A stretch of 43,479 nt of DNA, from NCBI GenBank assembly GCA_001687465.1, contig LVLI01000512.1, positions 1 to 43,479 of the forward strand. Direction: 5' to 3'. The stretch comes from Halocafeteria seosinensis. Lineage: Eukaryota > Sar > Bigyra > Bicosoecida. The notes beneath the pieces are model-generated. The model saw only the letters and a program-made list of their open reading frames with translations, searched no databases and was not told where the DNA came from. The position numbers and the translations under genes are program-made. Below are positions 32,533-42,329 of the stretch, one piece after another. How positions within the stretch are numbered: position 1 is the first letter of the stretch; each line of letters begins with the position of its first letter.

Positions 32533-35398
32533 ATGATGATGATACACGCCATGCTTGTTGGTTTCTTTATCATATTGATGCAGTTGTCAGGAGAAACTGG
32601 AGCCTCCCATTATCGATATGGAGTTGTGACTTGGCGCTTCCAGCCTAATCAGCCTGATTATACAGTGCAATTCACCGTAAATCTAGCCTGGTATGTACGC
32701 TTCTTTGAATTCTTGTAAGACTCCTCTGATGACAATTGCCCTTGTTGGCTGTTTGGGTTCATGCAGGAGGTGGTCGTTCTTCGGCCAACCCAGGTCAGGA
32801 ACTGTAGATTCCTGCGGTAACTGCTTCCACTATGGTGACGGGACCTCTGGCGCCGCTCCACCTTTGAGTATTGATTCTATAAGTGAGGAAGACGATTGGT
32901 TTGCAGGCGAAGGCAAAGTAATGCATATGTACTCAGATCGAACCAATGGACGAGAGCCTTTTCGCTGGCGCTTCGAAGGTTGCTGCCGCATAGGTTCTAT
33001 CCAAAACAGCGGATCAAGTGGATGGAGACTCATTGCTGACGTTGATCTTTCTCGTCGTGCTGACACCGGCACGGCAAATAACCCCCCTTCCTCTTCAATG
33101 ATGCCCATCGTCACGATTACGGAAGGAGTGGGCAATACATTTTTCGTAGTTGCAAGCGATGCAGATAACGACCCCTTGAGCTTTCGTCTGGCAAATGGAG
33201 AGGAAATGTCAAATGACGGGACGGGCACCCAACCTCCCGGTATATTCATTGATGAAGAGAGCGGTCAAGTAACATGGGATAATCCAAGCATTTCGAGTGG
33301 ACATGAAAGCGCTTGGTGGTACACCAACATTATAGTCTCCGATGGCTACTCCTCAGTGGGAATCGACTTTATAGTACGTGTTGAGGCTCAAGCCACCATA
33401 TGCACTGCTCAGACCGGTGATACTTGCGTCGATTGCGGTAACCCTTGTACTAGTGACACTGACTGTGGAAATGGCTGTCACTGTGGGAATAACCGGCCCC
33501 CAAAGTTTGTCTCGCCTCCGTGGACCGACGCGTCTGGCCTCCCTCAATGCTTTCTTCCGGGGCAAGTGGGGGAATTCTTAGTAACAGCTGCCGACGACGA
33601 ACCATGCCACACTGTTACTCTTCAGACTGCAGGGAGGCCAAGTGGATCTACATTCGAGAAAATATCTTCAGTCGCTAACCCTGTGGAATATCGCTTTCAG
33701 TGGTCGCCCGCTGTAGACGAATCCGGAAGCCAGCAAATGAGTATAGTGGCCCTAGATGAGGAGGATTCCTCTCCTCCTCAAACTGTGGAACTCTTTGTTC
33801 CTTCGACTAATCAGCTCCCGGATGTCGATACCTTAACACCCTTGCAAGGACCATGGAATGAAGAAATAACAGTAGACATGTTCGGAAACGGCTTCATACT
33901 GAGCGTCGCCCTTGCATGCCGTTACCGTCTAATTGGTTCTTCCGACTGGATCACCCGCAAGGCCATCTTTGTTTCTACAGGGCATATCAAGTGCCATATC
34001 CCCAAGAGATCGGCCTTGACCGAACATACCACGGACGAAGCAAGTATGTCTGTTGAGATCGAAGTCTCCAACACTGCCGGTTGTGCATCATGGAAAAGCA
34101 TTTCCACTTTATTTGAGTACACTGGCCCCACCCCAACCCCTAGTCCGACGGCATCTGTATCAAAAACCCCACATGCAACGTCGTCCCCGACTAATTCAGA
34201 AACCCCATCGGGGACCCGCTCAATGAGCGCTACACCTACGGTTACGACGTCCGTTACTTGCTCAAGTACTGGTACAAGTAGACCAACGGAGGAGACACCG
34301 ACCAAGAGCGATTCACCCTCTACTAGCCCGATGATAACGAAAACACCTTCTTCAGAAAGTGCAACGTTTTCATCCAGTCGTTCGGCCACCCAAACTATGA
34401 CAACAAGTGGTAGCAACTCCATGACCAGAACACCCTCACCCTCAGAAAGTATGACGTGTTCAGTAACTAGTTCAGTGACAGGAACGCCGACAGCCAGTGG
34501 AACACAAACCTCTACAGGCTCGTTAAGTAGAACCCCATCAGCGTCAGAAACTGGAACAACCAGTAGAACTCCAAGTGCTTCGAACACGTTAAGTAGTACT
34601 CCCGCACCCTCAGAGAGCGGAACGACAACCACCTCCATTACAGCAAGTGCTACCTCGTCACATTCAGAGAGTGCAACGACCGCCAGCTCCATTTCAACTT
34701 CAGCGACTAGCCATTCGCTCGTCAGCATGTCGCCTTGCTCAACTCCAGGCACTAGCTCGAGCATGCAAGTCCCCATGACAAGTTGTCCTGTCAGAGCCAG
34801 CGAAAACCATACTGTATCACGGCTACCCTTTCCCTCGAATAGTCCAGTCCCAACATCTTCACCGAAGAAGACTAGTTCAGCTACCGGTATTCATCAGCAG
34901 ACTCTGTCAATTCCAATGCCAAGCACATCTGCTACCGGTATTCCGACTTCTGAAGAAACAAGCGAAAGTGACGGCAGGCCCTCACCAACAAGTGATGCCA
35001 CCCCCAGTGCAAATCCTCCGCCAGACGGTGATCCAGGAGGAGACACAACGGTAGACGAAGGAGAGGGAGACAGCAGCGGTGCGATCATCGCTGCTCCACT
35101 TTCGTCCCTCCTGTTTCTTCTATTTGTTGCTATGACAGTGATTTTATACCGGCGCTATGGTTCAAGCAGGTACTCGACAACCGACACAGACAAAATTCTT
35201 CCAAGCGATATGGATATGGAAGTGCACATCACTCATGATAAATGGAGGCAAGCTGTAAATTCGTCTTCTTTCTCTCTAGCCAATGTGCCGGCATCAGCAT
35301 CTTATCGAAGTAGTAATCGCCATAAAGGAACGAGGAGAGTCGTGCCTCATCGTAATGGGCGGAAAAGGAGGCGCTACGGAGCAATTCATAGGAAGTAA
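32533..35398 (+). CDS. Cell-surface protein: HYRYG domain, Ig-like and TIG modules, Ser/Thr stalk, membrane span
   Basis: Two exons, 32533-32690 and 32767-35398 (intron 76 bp, phase 2). Three ATGs in a row open a signal peptide (MMMIHAMLVGFFIILMQLSG) that probably ends before SHYRYGVVTW. That HYRYG...W start, followed by AW..SFFG, a Cys pair, FHYGDG and an EDDWF...CCRIG segment, matches a family of extracellular proteins in microbial eukaryotes that I know only by pattern. Then come an Ig/cadherin-like module (ASDADNDPLSFRLANG...IDEESGQVTW), a Cys-rich insert, a second such module, and a TIG/IPT-like domain (GPWNEEITVDMFGNGF). Next is a stalk of about 280 residues rich in Thr/Ser/Pro, likely O-glycosylated. 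A hydrophobic span (APLSSLLFLLFVAMTVILY) and a basic tail of about 80 residues end the protein. Surface attachment or recognition is inferred. Confidence 0.75.
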
Positions 35399-35710
35399 TC
35401 CCCATTTCTGACTCCAAAGCAGTATTTTCTTGGGTTTGACATTCTATAAAGATTTAGCTGACAATTCCCGCCTTTAACCTCTTAGATGGAATCAGTTTCC
35501 GCTAGAACGTGCTTCTAGTACGGTGCGCGACGATAACAAAGTCCATGCCCCATCGTAGTGGGCGGAAAAGCAGGCGATAAGGAGTGATTCATAGGAAGTA
35601 ATCCCCATTTCTGACTCCAAAGCAAAATTTTCGTGGGATTGACATTCTTGAAAAGATTCAGCTGAAAATGCCCGCATCTAACCTCCTCTTAGATGGAATC
35701 AGTTTCCTCC
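35333..35710 (+). repeat. Tandem duplication of the gene tail
   Basis: The last coding bases and 3' flank of the surface-protein gene (about 35340-35496) are repeated at about 35545-35706. Shared blocks include GGGCGGAAAAG, TTCATAGGAAGTAATCCCCA, TTTCTGACTCCAAAGCA and TTAGATGGAATCAGTTTCC. The second copy has several substitutions and small indels and encodes no tail of its own. Confidence 0.8.
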
Positions 35711-36755
35711 TAGTGATCATGGCACAGCAGCGAGTGGCCATTGGCTCCAGCGCCTAGCCTCCACTGGCTCTCCGTGGTCAAAACAGCTAAAGAAATAGAG
35801 CTCATTGCATTTACTATAGATATGTACATTAGATATACACTAAATTTGTCTCCTCGAGTGCGCTTGCAATCCTTATTGCTCGCGTCAGCTTACTGTTAGT
35901 GCTTCTGTCTACCGTGCCATATGTAGGCATTGTAGGCATTATCGTTGCACACTACAACAACTTTGTACCCGTTTTACCGGGTGCCAGCACCCTGGCGTGC
36001 TATACACCATGGCTTTGTCCGCTGAATGAGAGTAGCTCGGGGGAAGTAACAACTCATTCTGTTCCGCCTGCGGGAATGAATTGTTTCGTGACCAGCAGCA
36101 AGCATTCATTTCTCTCTTTTCCCTGGCCGCAATGCGCGGCTTGGCTTGAGTCAGCATCGCTCGAGTTGGTTCTGCGGAAGAACCCAGCAGTAGTCTTTGG
36201 TTTGACTGTAAATACAAGTCACAACAGTATGTGCACATACTGAAGTGAGAGGACGGTCAAAGTGGAGGGGGAGCGGACACGCCAATGAGAAAGAGCCGTT
36301 GAATTCCTACCAGGTACCCGCCAGAAATAAAATGGCGCACTCTCGGTGAATCACTCGATAGACGAATACATGAATGAGTAGCAGCAACGCCATGAGGATA
36401 ACGAAGAGCAAGCAATTGACCAAGATGTTCATGTTGAAATGGGAATGGGGCAACGCTTGCGCTGCCGCGCCAAACCAAGGGAACTAGGGCCCCATTTCCG
36501 CTATAGGGTAGTGCCCTAAACGTAACGTGTGAGGAAGGTCGCTTCCAACCTAATCCAGCTAACGTCGAGGAATACCCCCTTTGCCCTTCGGGGTCCGATC
36601 TGGAAGTACACTTTGCTATCCATGTCCAGAAACCGCTTCAAATACGTAGAAGGGACCTTACTGATGAGGTGGGCTCTGGTGCGAACAAAACGACCCGTCA
36701 GCTGATTCTGAGCCGAATCAAACAGAATGAAGATACACGAATGCTTCATTGAATT
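35711..36755. other. Gap with unassigned reading frames
   Basis: A + strand frame of 114 codons (35899-36243) and a minus-strand frame of 77 codons (36516-36749) are open. Neither has a recognisable domain, signal peptide or splice context. I see nothing else. Confidence 0.3.
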
Positions 36756-36900
36756 CCTGGGACAGCATGTGTAGTCAACCTAACTAGCTTTCGGACCGAT
36801 TGTAAGAGCGGATATGAAGGGCCACTCTGCAACACGTGCACTGATGAGTACGTGAAAACAGATGGAGAGTGAGTGCCTCTCCTGCGACGGAAATAATCAG
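36756..36900 (+). pseudogene. EGF-like (GPLCxxC) gene fragment
   Basis: From 36756 the frame reads PGTACVVN...CKSGYEGPLCNTCTDEYVKTDGE and then stops (TGA 36870-36872). Skipping four bases (36870-36873) continues it as CLSCDGN. The spacing C-x2-GYxGPLCxxCxxxY...GxCxxC is the EGF-like arrangement common in large extracellular proteins of microbial eukaryotes. The break may be a frameshift or a GTGAGT intron donor whose acceptor I cannot place. No flanking exons are convincing, so I call it a relic. Confidence 0.45.
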
Positions 36901-37372
36901 TCCGGCATTATTTTGCCAATGTGAACGATAATTGAGTTTTCGATTGTGACCGGATTGAACGTTGCTGAATCGAAGTCGAAGACTTCTTCGGAGAAGAAAG
37001 CGAACGAGATACCCGGGAGATCTGGTAACGATGAGCGTACGAGCAGCGCAAAACCTTCTGAATCATCCCTATTATATATGGACCGAAAGGACCATGTGGA
37101 AGGGTTCATTCAAGCCAGTCGTGACTCTTGTTGGGCAGATTCATTCAACTGTGACCATAACTGTCATCAGCGGTTTTGAAGTTTATCGTTATAAGACCCA
37201 AGGTCATCGAAGACTTACTCCTGACTTGTCGTTTAGGACGGAACAAGAAGAGTATGCGATTCTGACTGCAAATTGCAATCAGTGTGTTTACGTTATTCGG
37301 GATAGTGCTCGGATTACCCTTTCTGATGATAGGGTAGCGACCAGGTCAGACCTACAACCCTTCTTTATTGAA
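36901..37372. other. Gap between the EGF-like relic and the LRR gene
   Basis: Open + strand frames (36946-37179, 36962-37438) continue downstream of the EGF-like relic and could include more decayed exons, but nothing in them is recognisable. From about 37373 the DNA matches the flank of the second LRR locus. Confidence 0.3.
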
Positions 37373-37515
37373 GTTCATTCATTCGCCTTGTTGATGTGTG
37401 CTCACACAAAGAGAGCCAGTCTTATTCTATTGGAATGAGTATTGACAAAACACGATGGTTGCTTGCTGGAGGAAGTCGTCCTAGTCTTAACCTTGTTTCT
37501 CTGCTCTAAGAGATT
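37373..37515. repeat. Duplicated LRR 3' flank, copy 1 (partner near 40409-40540)
   Basis: The region from TTCGCCTTGTTG at about 37375 through CACGATGGTTGCTTGC to CCTTGTTTCTCTGCTCT matches about 40405-40535 with scattered substitutions and small indels. It marks one end of the segment that was duplicated together with the LRR gene. Confidence 0.7.
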
Positions 37516-38340
37516 TATCCTTGATTTCATTGTCACCTATATCAATCCCCGTCAATGTCGTATTGACCCGCAAGGCATCCGCCAAATGTTGCGCTCCTGT
37601 ATCACCGATCTGATTTAGTTCTAAATCAATCCTCGTCAATGTCGTACTGACCCGCAAGGCATCCGCCAAATGTTGCGCTCCTGTATCACCGATCTGATTC
37701 CCTGCTAAATTAATCCCCGTCAATGTCGTATTGACCCGCAAGGCATCCGCCAAATGTTGTGCTCCTGTATCACCGATTTGAGTCGCTCCTAAATGAATCC
37801 ACGTCAATGTCGTATTGACCCGCAAGGCATCCGCCAAATGTTGCGCTCCTGTATCACCGATCTGATTCCCTGCTAAATTAATCACAGTCAATGTCGTATT
37901 GACCCGCAAGGCATCCGCCAAATGTTGAGCTCCTGTAGCACCAATTTGATTCCCTCCTAAATTAATCCACGTCAATGTCGTATTGACCCGCAGGGCATCC
38001 GCCAAATGTTGAGCTCCGATTTGATTCCCTGCTAAACCAATCCCGGTCAATGTCGTGTTGACCCGCAAGGCATCCGCCAAATGTTGAGCTCCTGTAGCAC
38101 CGATTTGATTCACTCCTAAATGAATCGTAGTCAATGTCGTATTGAACCGCAAGGCATCCGCCAAATGTTGAGCTCCTGTATCACCGATTTGATTTCCCCA
38201 TAAACGAATCTCAGTCAATGTCGTATTGACCCGCAACGCATCCGCCAAATGTTGAGCTCCTTTAGCACCAATTTCATTCCAAGCTAAATTAATCTGAGTC
38301 AGTGACGTATTCTTTCCCTCCCGCAAGGCATCTGCGATTT
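37487..38340 (-). repeat. 84-bp tandem LRR-coding repeats, copy 1
   Basis: Ten tandem units share a core that reads GTCAATGTCGTATTGACCCG followed by CAAGGCATCCGCCAAATGTT on the + strand. Variation is concentrated in the 20-30 bp encoding the xIxLxxNQIG face. One unit lacks 9 bp (near 38020). Confidence 0.85.
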
Positions 38341-38488
38341 CTTTTGCATCTCTGTCATCCAAGCTCTTGCACAAAAGATCCATTCCTGTATCCGTATACT
38401 CTGGATCATTTCGTCGAATCCGTTGAATACTCGTCTGCACTCTTTCTTCCTGCTTGGCGTCCCTCCTCTTGCTGTTGTTGGATCCCAT
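37487..38488 (-). CDS. LRR protein (10 ribonuclease-inhibitor-type repeats) with N-myristoylation motif
   Basis: Single exon, 333 residues, first ATG at 38488. Residues 1-12 (MGSNNSKRRDAK) fit the N-myristoylation signal MGxxxS plus basic residues and closely resemble the Src N-terminus, so membrane tethering is predicted. A short head (QRIRRNDPEYT) follows, then ten 28-residue LRRs of pattern GAQHLADALRVNTTLTxIxLxxNQIGDT, the ribonuclease-inhibitor/NLRC-like type, with no nucleotide-binding domain. One repeat is shortened to NQIGAQ by loss of three codons. At DNA level the repeats are 84 bp and nearly identical in the core. The C-terminus differs from the related locus because of a 23-bp deletion that ends the protein at RAEKQG. 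Role: probably an intracellular protein-interaction scaffold. Confidence 0.8.
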   Translation of the reverse strand: MGSNNSKRRDAKQEERVQTSIQRIRRNDPEYTDTGMDLLCKSLDDRDAKEIADALREGKNTSLTQINLAWNEIGAKGAQHLADALRVNTTLTEIRLWGNQIGDTGAQHLADALRFNTTLTTIHLGVNQIGATGAQHLADALRVNTTLTGIGLAGNQIGAQHLADALRVNTTLTWINLGGNQIGATGAQHLADALRVNTTLTVINLAGNQIGDTGAQHLADALRVNTTLTWIHLGATQIGDTGAQHLADALRVNTTLTGINLAGNQIGDTGAQHLADALRVSTTLTRIDLELNQIGDTGAQHLADALRVNTTLTGIDIGDNEIKDKSLRAEKQG

Positions 38489-39410
38489 TCTTATTCTTCT
38501 TCTTATTTAGATAGGAAGGGTAGGGTAGGCAGCATACAATGCAGTACAATACACTATTATACTTCGTTGTGCAGTATAGTATAGTACAACCATTGTGCCA
38601 TACCCTGGTGGTAGTGTATGGATGGTGTGTGTTATGCTGCGTGGCTTTATTTACCTCAGATAAACAAGCAAGCAAGCAAGCAACAACCCCTATGTATGAT
38701 ACATACTATACATACAACAAGGCAGACTGTCGTCTGGTGAAGCAAATAAATGTCACACGATTCGTGTCATGTAGCCTCTGCATAATGTAGGTGGGTGCAC
38801 CGTGCGGGTGTGAAGTTCACTGTGAACCATTGCTGCTTCAACCTACACTGGTTAGCTAATAACCCATGTATGTCCGTTGAAGAAGAATCATCATCAATCC
38901 TGTTCAGCAGCAGCAGCAGCAGCAGCCATGGTCATGGTCATGGTCATCGTGTGTTGTGGGAGGCACATTGCGACACGGGGACGATAGGATCGGAATGTGG
39001 GGTTCCATCCATCCAATCCAATCGCCGCCACAGGGGCGCATCATTCTCATTGAAATTTCAGATTTTGTTTACTTGCTTGCTCTTTGTTATCTTCATGGCG
39101 TTAGTGCTCTTCCATTCATATCTTGCGATCTCAACTAAACTCATAAACTCAACAGCTCTTTCCCGTCCTTGTTTTGGGTGCTGCTGCTACTGTAGGCTGC
39201 AGTGGAATCATCCACGAACCCAAGCCGCACATTGCGATCAGAAAGCAGCACCAAAGTGTTGCTGCTGGAGCTTACTTCCGCAGACTGAGTTAGAAGAATG
39301 ATTTCTGCCTCCTCCAAGCAGTTGTCTCTAAAAGACAAAACCATGGCGGTCGACCACCTCGTAGTACTGGTTTCTGACTTGTACTCTGGATGCTGGCTTG
39401 GTGATGTGAG
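38489..39410. other. Gap with microsatellites and a possible membrane-protein exon
   Basis: It contains simple repeats: AAGC repeats near 38666-38683, CAG repeats near 38908-38925 and ATGGTC repeats near 38928-38945. A + strand frame (38795-39301) has a hydrophobic stretch (FQILFTCLLFVIFMALVLF) and then a Cys-rich part. It could be a 5' exon of the cadherin-type gene, but I cannot join the frames. Confidence 0.35.
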
Positions 39411-40358
39411 AGGTATGTATTCTCTTCGGGGGATCTGACAGATGTTAGCGTAGACGAGAACTCCGAAAGGGCTGCTTTGATCGGTAGCCCCCTTCGTGAG
39501 TTGGTAGTATTCGATGAGGACGAGCTTGGTCGCTCGTTTGGACAGGAACTCCTATTTTCCATCGTGTCTGTTGATGTTTCGGAGGATTCGGGCTTCTTTA
39601 GCATTGGATCATGCTCAGGCCAACTAAGCGTTTCCCGGGATGGAGCGGGTCTTCTGGATTTCGAAAACCGCGCTCGCAGGTATGAGGCTGAGATACTTGC
39701 GGAGGACCGAGGTGAACACGCTAAGCAAGTCACTGGAGCTGTTACAATTCATGTGAAAGATGTAAACGAGGCTCCCTATTTCACAAAGGAACCTGCAAAA
39801 CATAAGTTTGCAATTTTTGAAAACTCCACGGTCGGAACTCCCTTAGTTTTCGGAAGCGGCTACGACACGCTTGTAGCAGCAGCTGATCCAGATGCTGTAG
39901 CGGACTCAAACTCACCGGACAAGGTCATGTATTCTATCGTATCCCAAGATTCTAATAAGTATCTACAGATCGATCAGTTCTCTGGCGCAATATCTGTTGC
40001 GCCGGACGCTCCCCGTATAGCGTATGAAAGTATACCGGACCATCAACTTTCCCTGACAATTAAAATTACTGACTCCAAGCTGAGTGATACGGGTGGTTTT
40101 GTTGTCGAAGTACTGAAGGCGAATTTGTTTCCCGAAACCGAATCCAAGTCGATGAAGTTAAAGTTTCGAGTAAAGGAGATGTCAGAGGAAGATACCATAG
40201 TCGGAACGATCGCAGCGACTGATGAAAATGTAGGCACGGTATTCTCTTGGGCTATTCGCGATTCAACCATCGAGTATGGCGATGGTTCCGTAACGGTGTC
40301 TGATCCTGGCTGGAGACCTGCCGAAATGGACTCCTCGATGATGCGTTCTGCAGTTTGA
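39411..40358 (+). CDS. Cadherin-repeat protein, partial
   Basis: The frame opens after an AG acceptor at about 39410 with YVFSSGDLTDVSVDENSERA, so at least one exon lies upstream. Repeat 1 shows the cadherin hallmarks GLLDFENRARRYEAEILAEDRG and DVNEAPYF. Repeat 2 has FENSTVGTPL, AAADPDA, YSIVSQDSNKYLQIDQFSGAISV and ITDS. A third begins at VKEMSEEDTIVGTIAATDEN and is cut by TGA 40356-40358. The DxNEAP-type linkers imply Ca2+-binding extracellular repeats. No membrane span or tail follows. About 50 bp downstream the DNA becomes homologous to the flank of the LRR gene at 37.4 kb, so the 3' end was probably lost or continues through an unseen intron. The product may be a broken adhesion receptor. 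Confidence 0.6.
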   Translation, partial: RYVFSSGDLTDVSVDENSERAALIGSPLRELVVFDEDELGRSFGQELLFSIVSVDVSEDSGFFSIGSCSGQLSVSRDGAGLLDFENRARRYEAEILAEDRGEHAKQVTGAVTIHVKDVNEAPYFTKEPAKHKFAIFENSTVGTPLVFGSGYDTLVAAADPDAVADSNSPDKVMYSIVSQDSNKYLQIDQFSGAISVAPDAPRIAYESIPDHQLSLTIKITDSKLSDTGGFVVEVLKANLFPETESKSMKLKFRVKEMSEEDTIVGTIAATDENVGTVFSWAIRDSTIEYGDGSVTVSDPGWRPAEMDSSMMRSAV

Positions 40359-40459
40359 ACGGCCATATTGAAAGGAAAGTCAAGGCGGTCAGGTCACGCA
40401 TCGTGTTCACCTTGTTGCTGTGAGCTCAAACAAAGAGACCTAGTCTCATTCGATTGGCA

Positions 40460-41770
40460 CTAGTCTTTGACAGAACACGATGGTTGGTTGCTTCCTTGCT
40501 GGCGTCGTGGTCTTACCTTGTTTCTCTGCTCTACTAAATGCTTGATTCTTTCCTCCAGAGATTGATCTTTGATTTCATTGTCTCTTATATTAATCGTAGT
40601 CAATGTCGTATTTACCCGCAAGGCATCCGCTAAATGTTGCGCTCTTGTAGCACCGATTTGATTCCCTACTAAATAAATCGTAGTCAATGTCAAATTGACC
40701 CGCAAGACATCCGCCAAATGTTGCGCTCCTGTATCACCAATTTGATTCCTTCATAAACAAACCGTAGTCTATGTCGTATTGACCCGCAAGGCATCCGCCA
40801 AATGTTGCGCTCCTGTAGCACCGATTTGATTCCTATATAAATTAATCCTCGTCAATGTCGTATTGACCCGCAAGGCATCTGCTATGTCTTTTGCATTTTT
40901 GTCATCCAAGTTCTTGCCACAAAGACCCTCTCCTGCATTCGTATATTTCGGATCATTTCGTCGAATCCGTTGAATCCACGTCTGCACTATTTCTTCCTTC
41001 TTGGCGTCCCTCCTCTTGCTGCTGTTGTATGCCATTCCCTGCTCTACTAAATGCTCGATTCTGTCTTTAAGAGATTTATCCTTGATTTCATTGTCACCTA
41101 TATCAATCCACGTCAATGTCGTATTGACCCGCAAGGCATCTGCCAAATGTTGCGCTCCTGTATCACCGATCTGATTTAGTTCTAAATCAATTCTCGTCAA
41201 TGTCGTACTGACCCGCAAGGCATCCGCCAAATGTTGCGCTCCTGTATCACCGATTTCATTCTCATATAAATTAATCCCCGTCAATGTCGTATTGACCCGC
41301 AAGGCATCCGCCAAATGTTGTGCTCCTGTATCACCGATTTGAGTCGCTCCTAAATGAATCCACGTCAATGTCGTATTGACCCGCAAGGCATCCGCCAAAT
41401 GTTGCGCTCCTGTATCACCGATCTGATTCCCTGCTAAATTAATCACAGTCAATGTCGTATTGACCCGCAAGGCATCCGCCAAATGTTGCGCTCCTGTAGC
41501 ACCGGTTTGATTCTCTCTTAAATCAATCTCCGTCAATGTCGTATTGTCCCGCAAGGCATCTGCTATGTCTTTTGCATCTCGGTCATCCAATTTCTCCTTA
41601 AAAAGATCCCATTCTGTATTCGTATACTCTGGATCATTTCGTCGAATCCGTTGAATACTGGTCTGCACTCTTTCTTCCTCCTCCTCTTGCTGCTGTTGGA
41701 CACCATTCGGGTTGTCAAAATTTGCAATACCAGACTCTTCGCTTTCGCTATCCATCAACTCCTCTTCCAT
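40460..41770 (-). pseudogene. LRR locus 2: two-in-one fusion interrupted by two stop codons
   Basis: One minus-strand frame runs 41770 to 40460 apart from two stops: TAG at 40771-40769 (a TTG Leu codon in sister repeats) and TGA at 40753-40751. The first half has an acidic head (MEEELMDSESEES), the QRIRRNDPEYT motif, several LRRs and the C-cap DIGDNEIKDKSL...RIEHLVEQ. Without a stop it runs into a second copy of the head (MAYNSSKRRDAKKEE, lacking the Gly2 of the myristoylated copy) and more LRRs. After the stops come two LRRs and a full C-cap. If translated, the product would be 333 residues (40769-41770). Near-identity with the gene at 37.5 kb over about five repeats shows recent duplication or conversion. 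Confidence 0.75.
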
Positions 41771-42329
41771 TGCTTTCGCTGTTTCTAGCTTTTTATCCCT
41801 TTCTCATCCCAATTGAGTAGACATATGGACAGTTAAGAGGTGCGAATAGGCAATGATGAGGGCAAACAACGCCGACTTACAAAGTAGCAACCTGCTGTTG
41901 AATTCGAGCAAGCAGTCTATCCAGGTCTGCTGTGGCGTTGCTCATCGTGCCTGGGCGTGTCTTTACGCACAACCAATGTAGCACTCTCCCTTAAGTACAT
42001 TATAGTTTTTCATATCGTTTACCACAGTCACTGTCACTTCTCCTGCCAGACGACTGCCAAGTCAAGACTTCCTACCAAAAGTGACGGCATCCAGAGGGGA
42101 CAATGCTTTCGTTCACTTGGAGAAATGGAGTTGAATTCTATTCATTCAATGCAATGAATGAGGTCGATTAGTATCTGGCATTGATCGTGCGTGGGTTATA
42201 GAGAAGCACGTTCTTCTGTTTCGCTCTCTTTGGTAGATTCTGTGTGTTGTATAGTGTATACTGTACAACAGGTTGAGGTTGATACAGTAGATAAAGTTTA
42301 TTACCACCGTTCACCGTTTGTAGGAGACG
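41771..42329. other. Divergent intergenic region
   Basis: It lies between the minus-strand LRR locus 2 and the + strand gene starting at 42330, so it probably carries both promoters. A small hairpin-capable sequence (TCATTCAATGCAATGAATGA) sits at 42141-42160. No gene is visible. Confidence 0.4.

Noticed and set aside
33922-34776. 284-codon minus-strand frame
   Set aside because: It is the shadow of the Thr/Ser/Pro-rich stalk; the Val/Glu/Leu-rich translation follows from the complementary low-complexity sequence.
24040-36775. Shared ATTCCTGGGACAGC at about 24047 and 36754 as a dispersed repeat
   Set aside because: Only about 14 bases match and the flanks do not align.
37373-41770. CRISPR-like array from the regularly spaced 84-bp repeats
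   Set aside because: The repeats are in-frame LRR codons in a eukaryotic gene, with variable face-forming codons rather than unique spacers.
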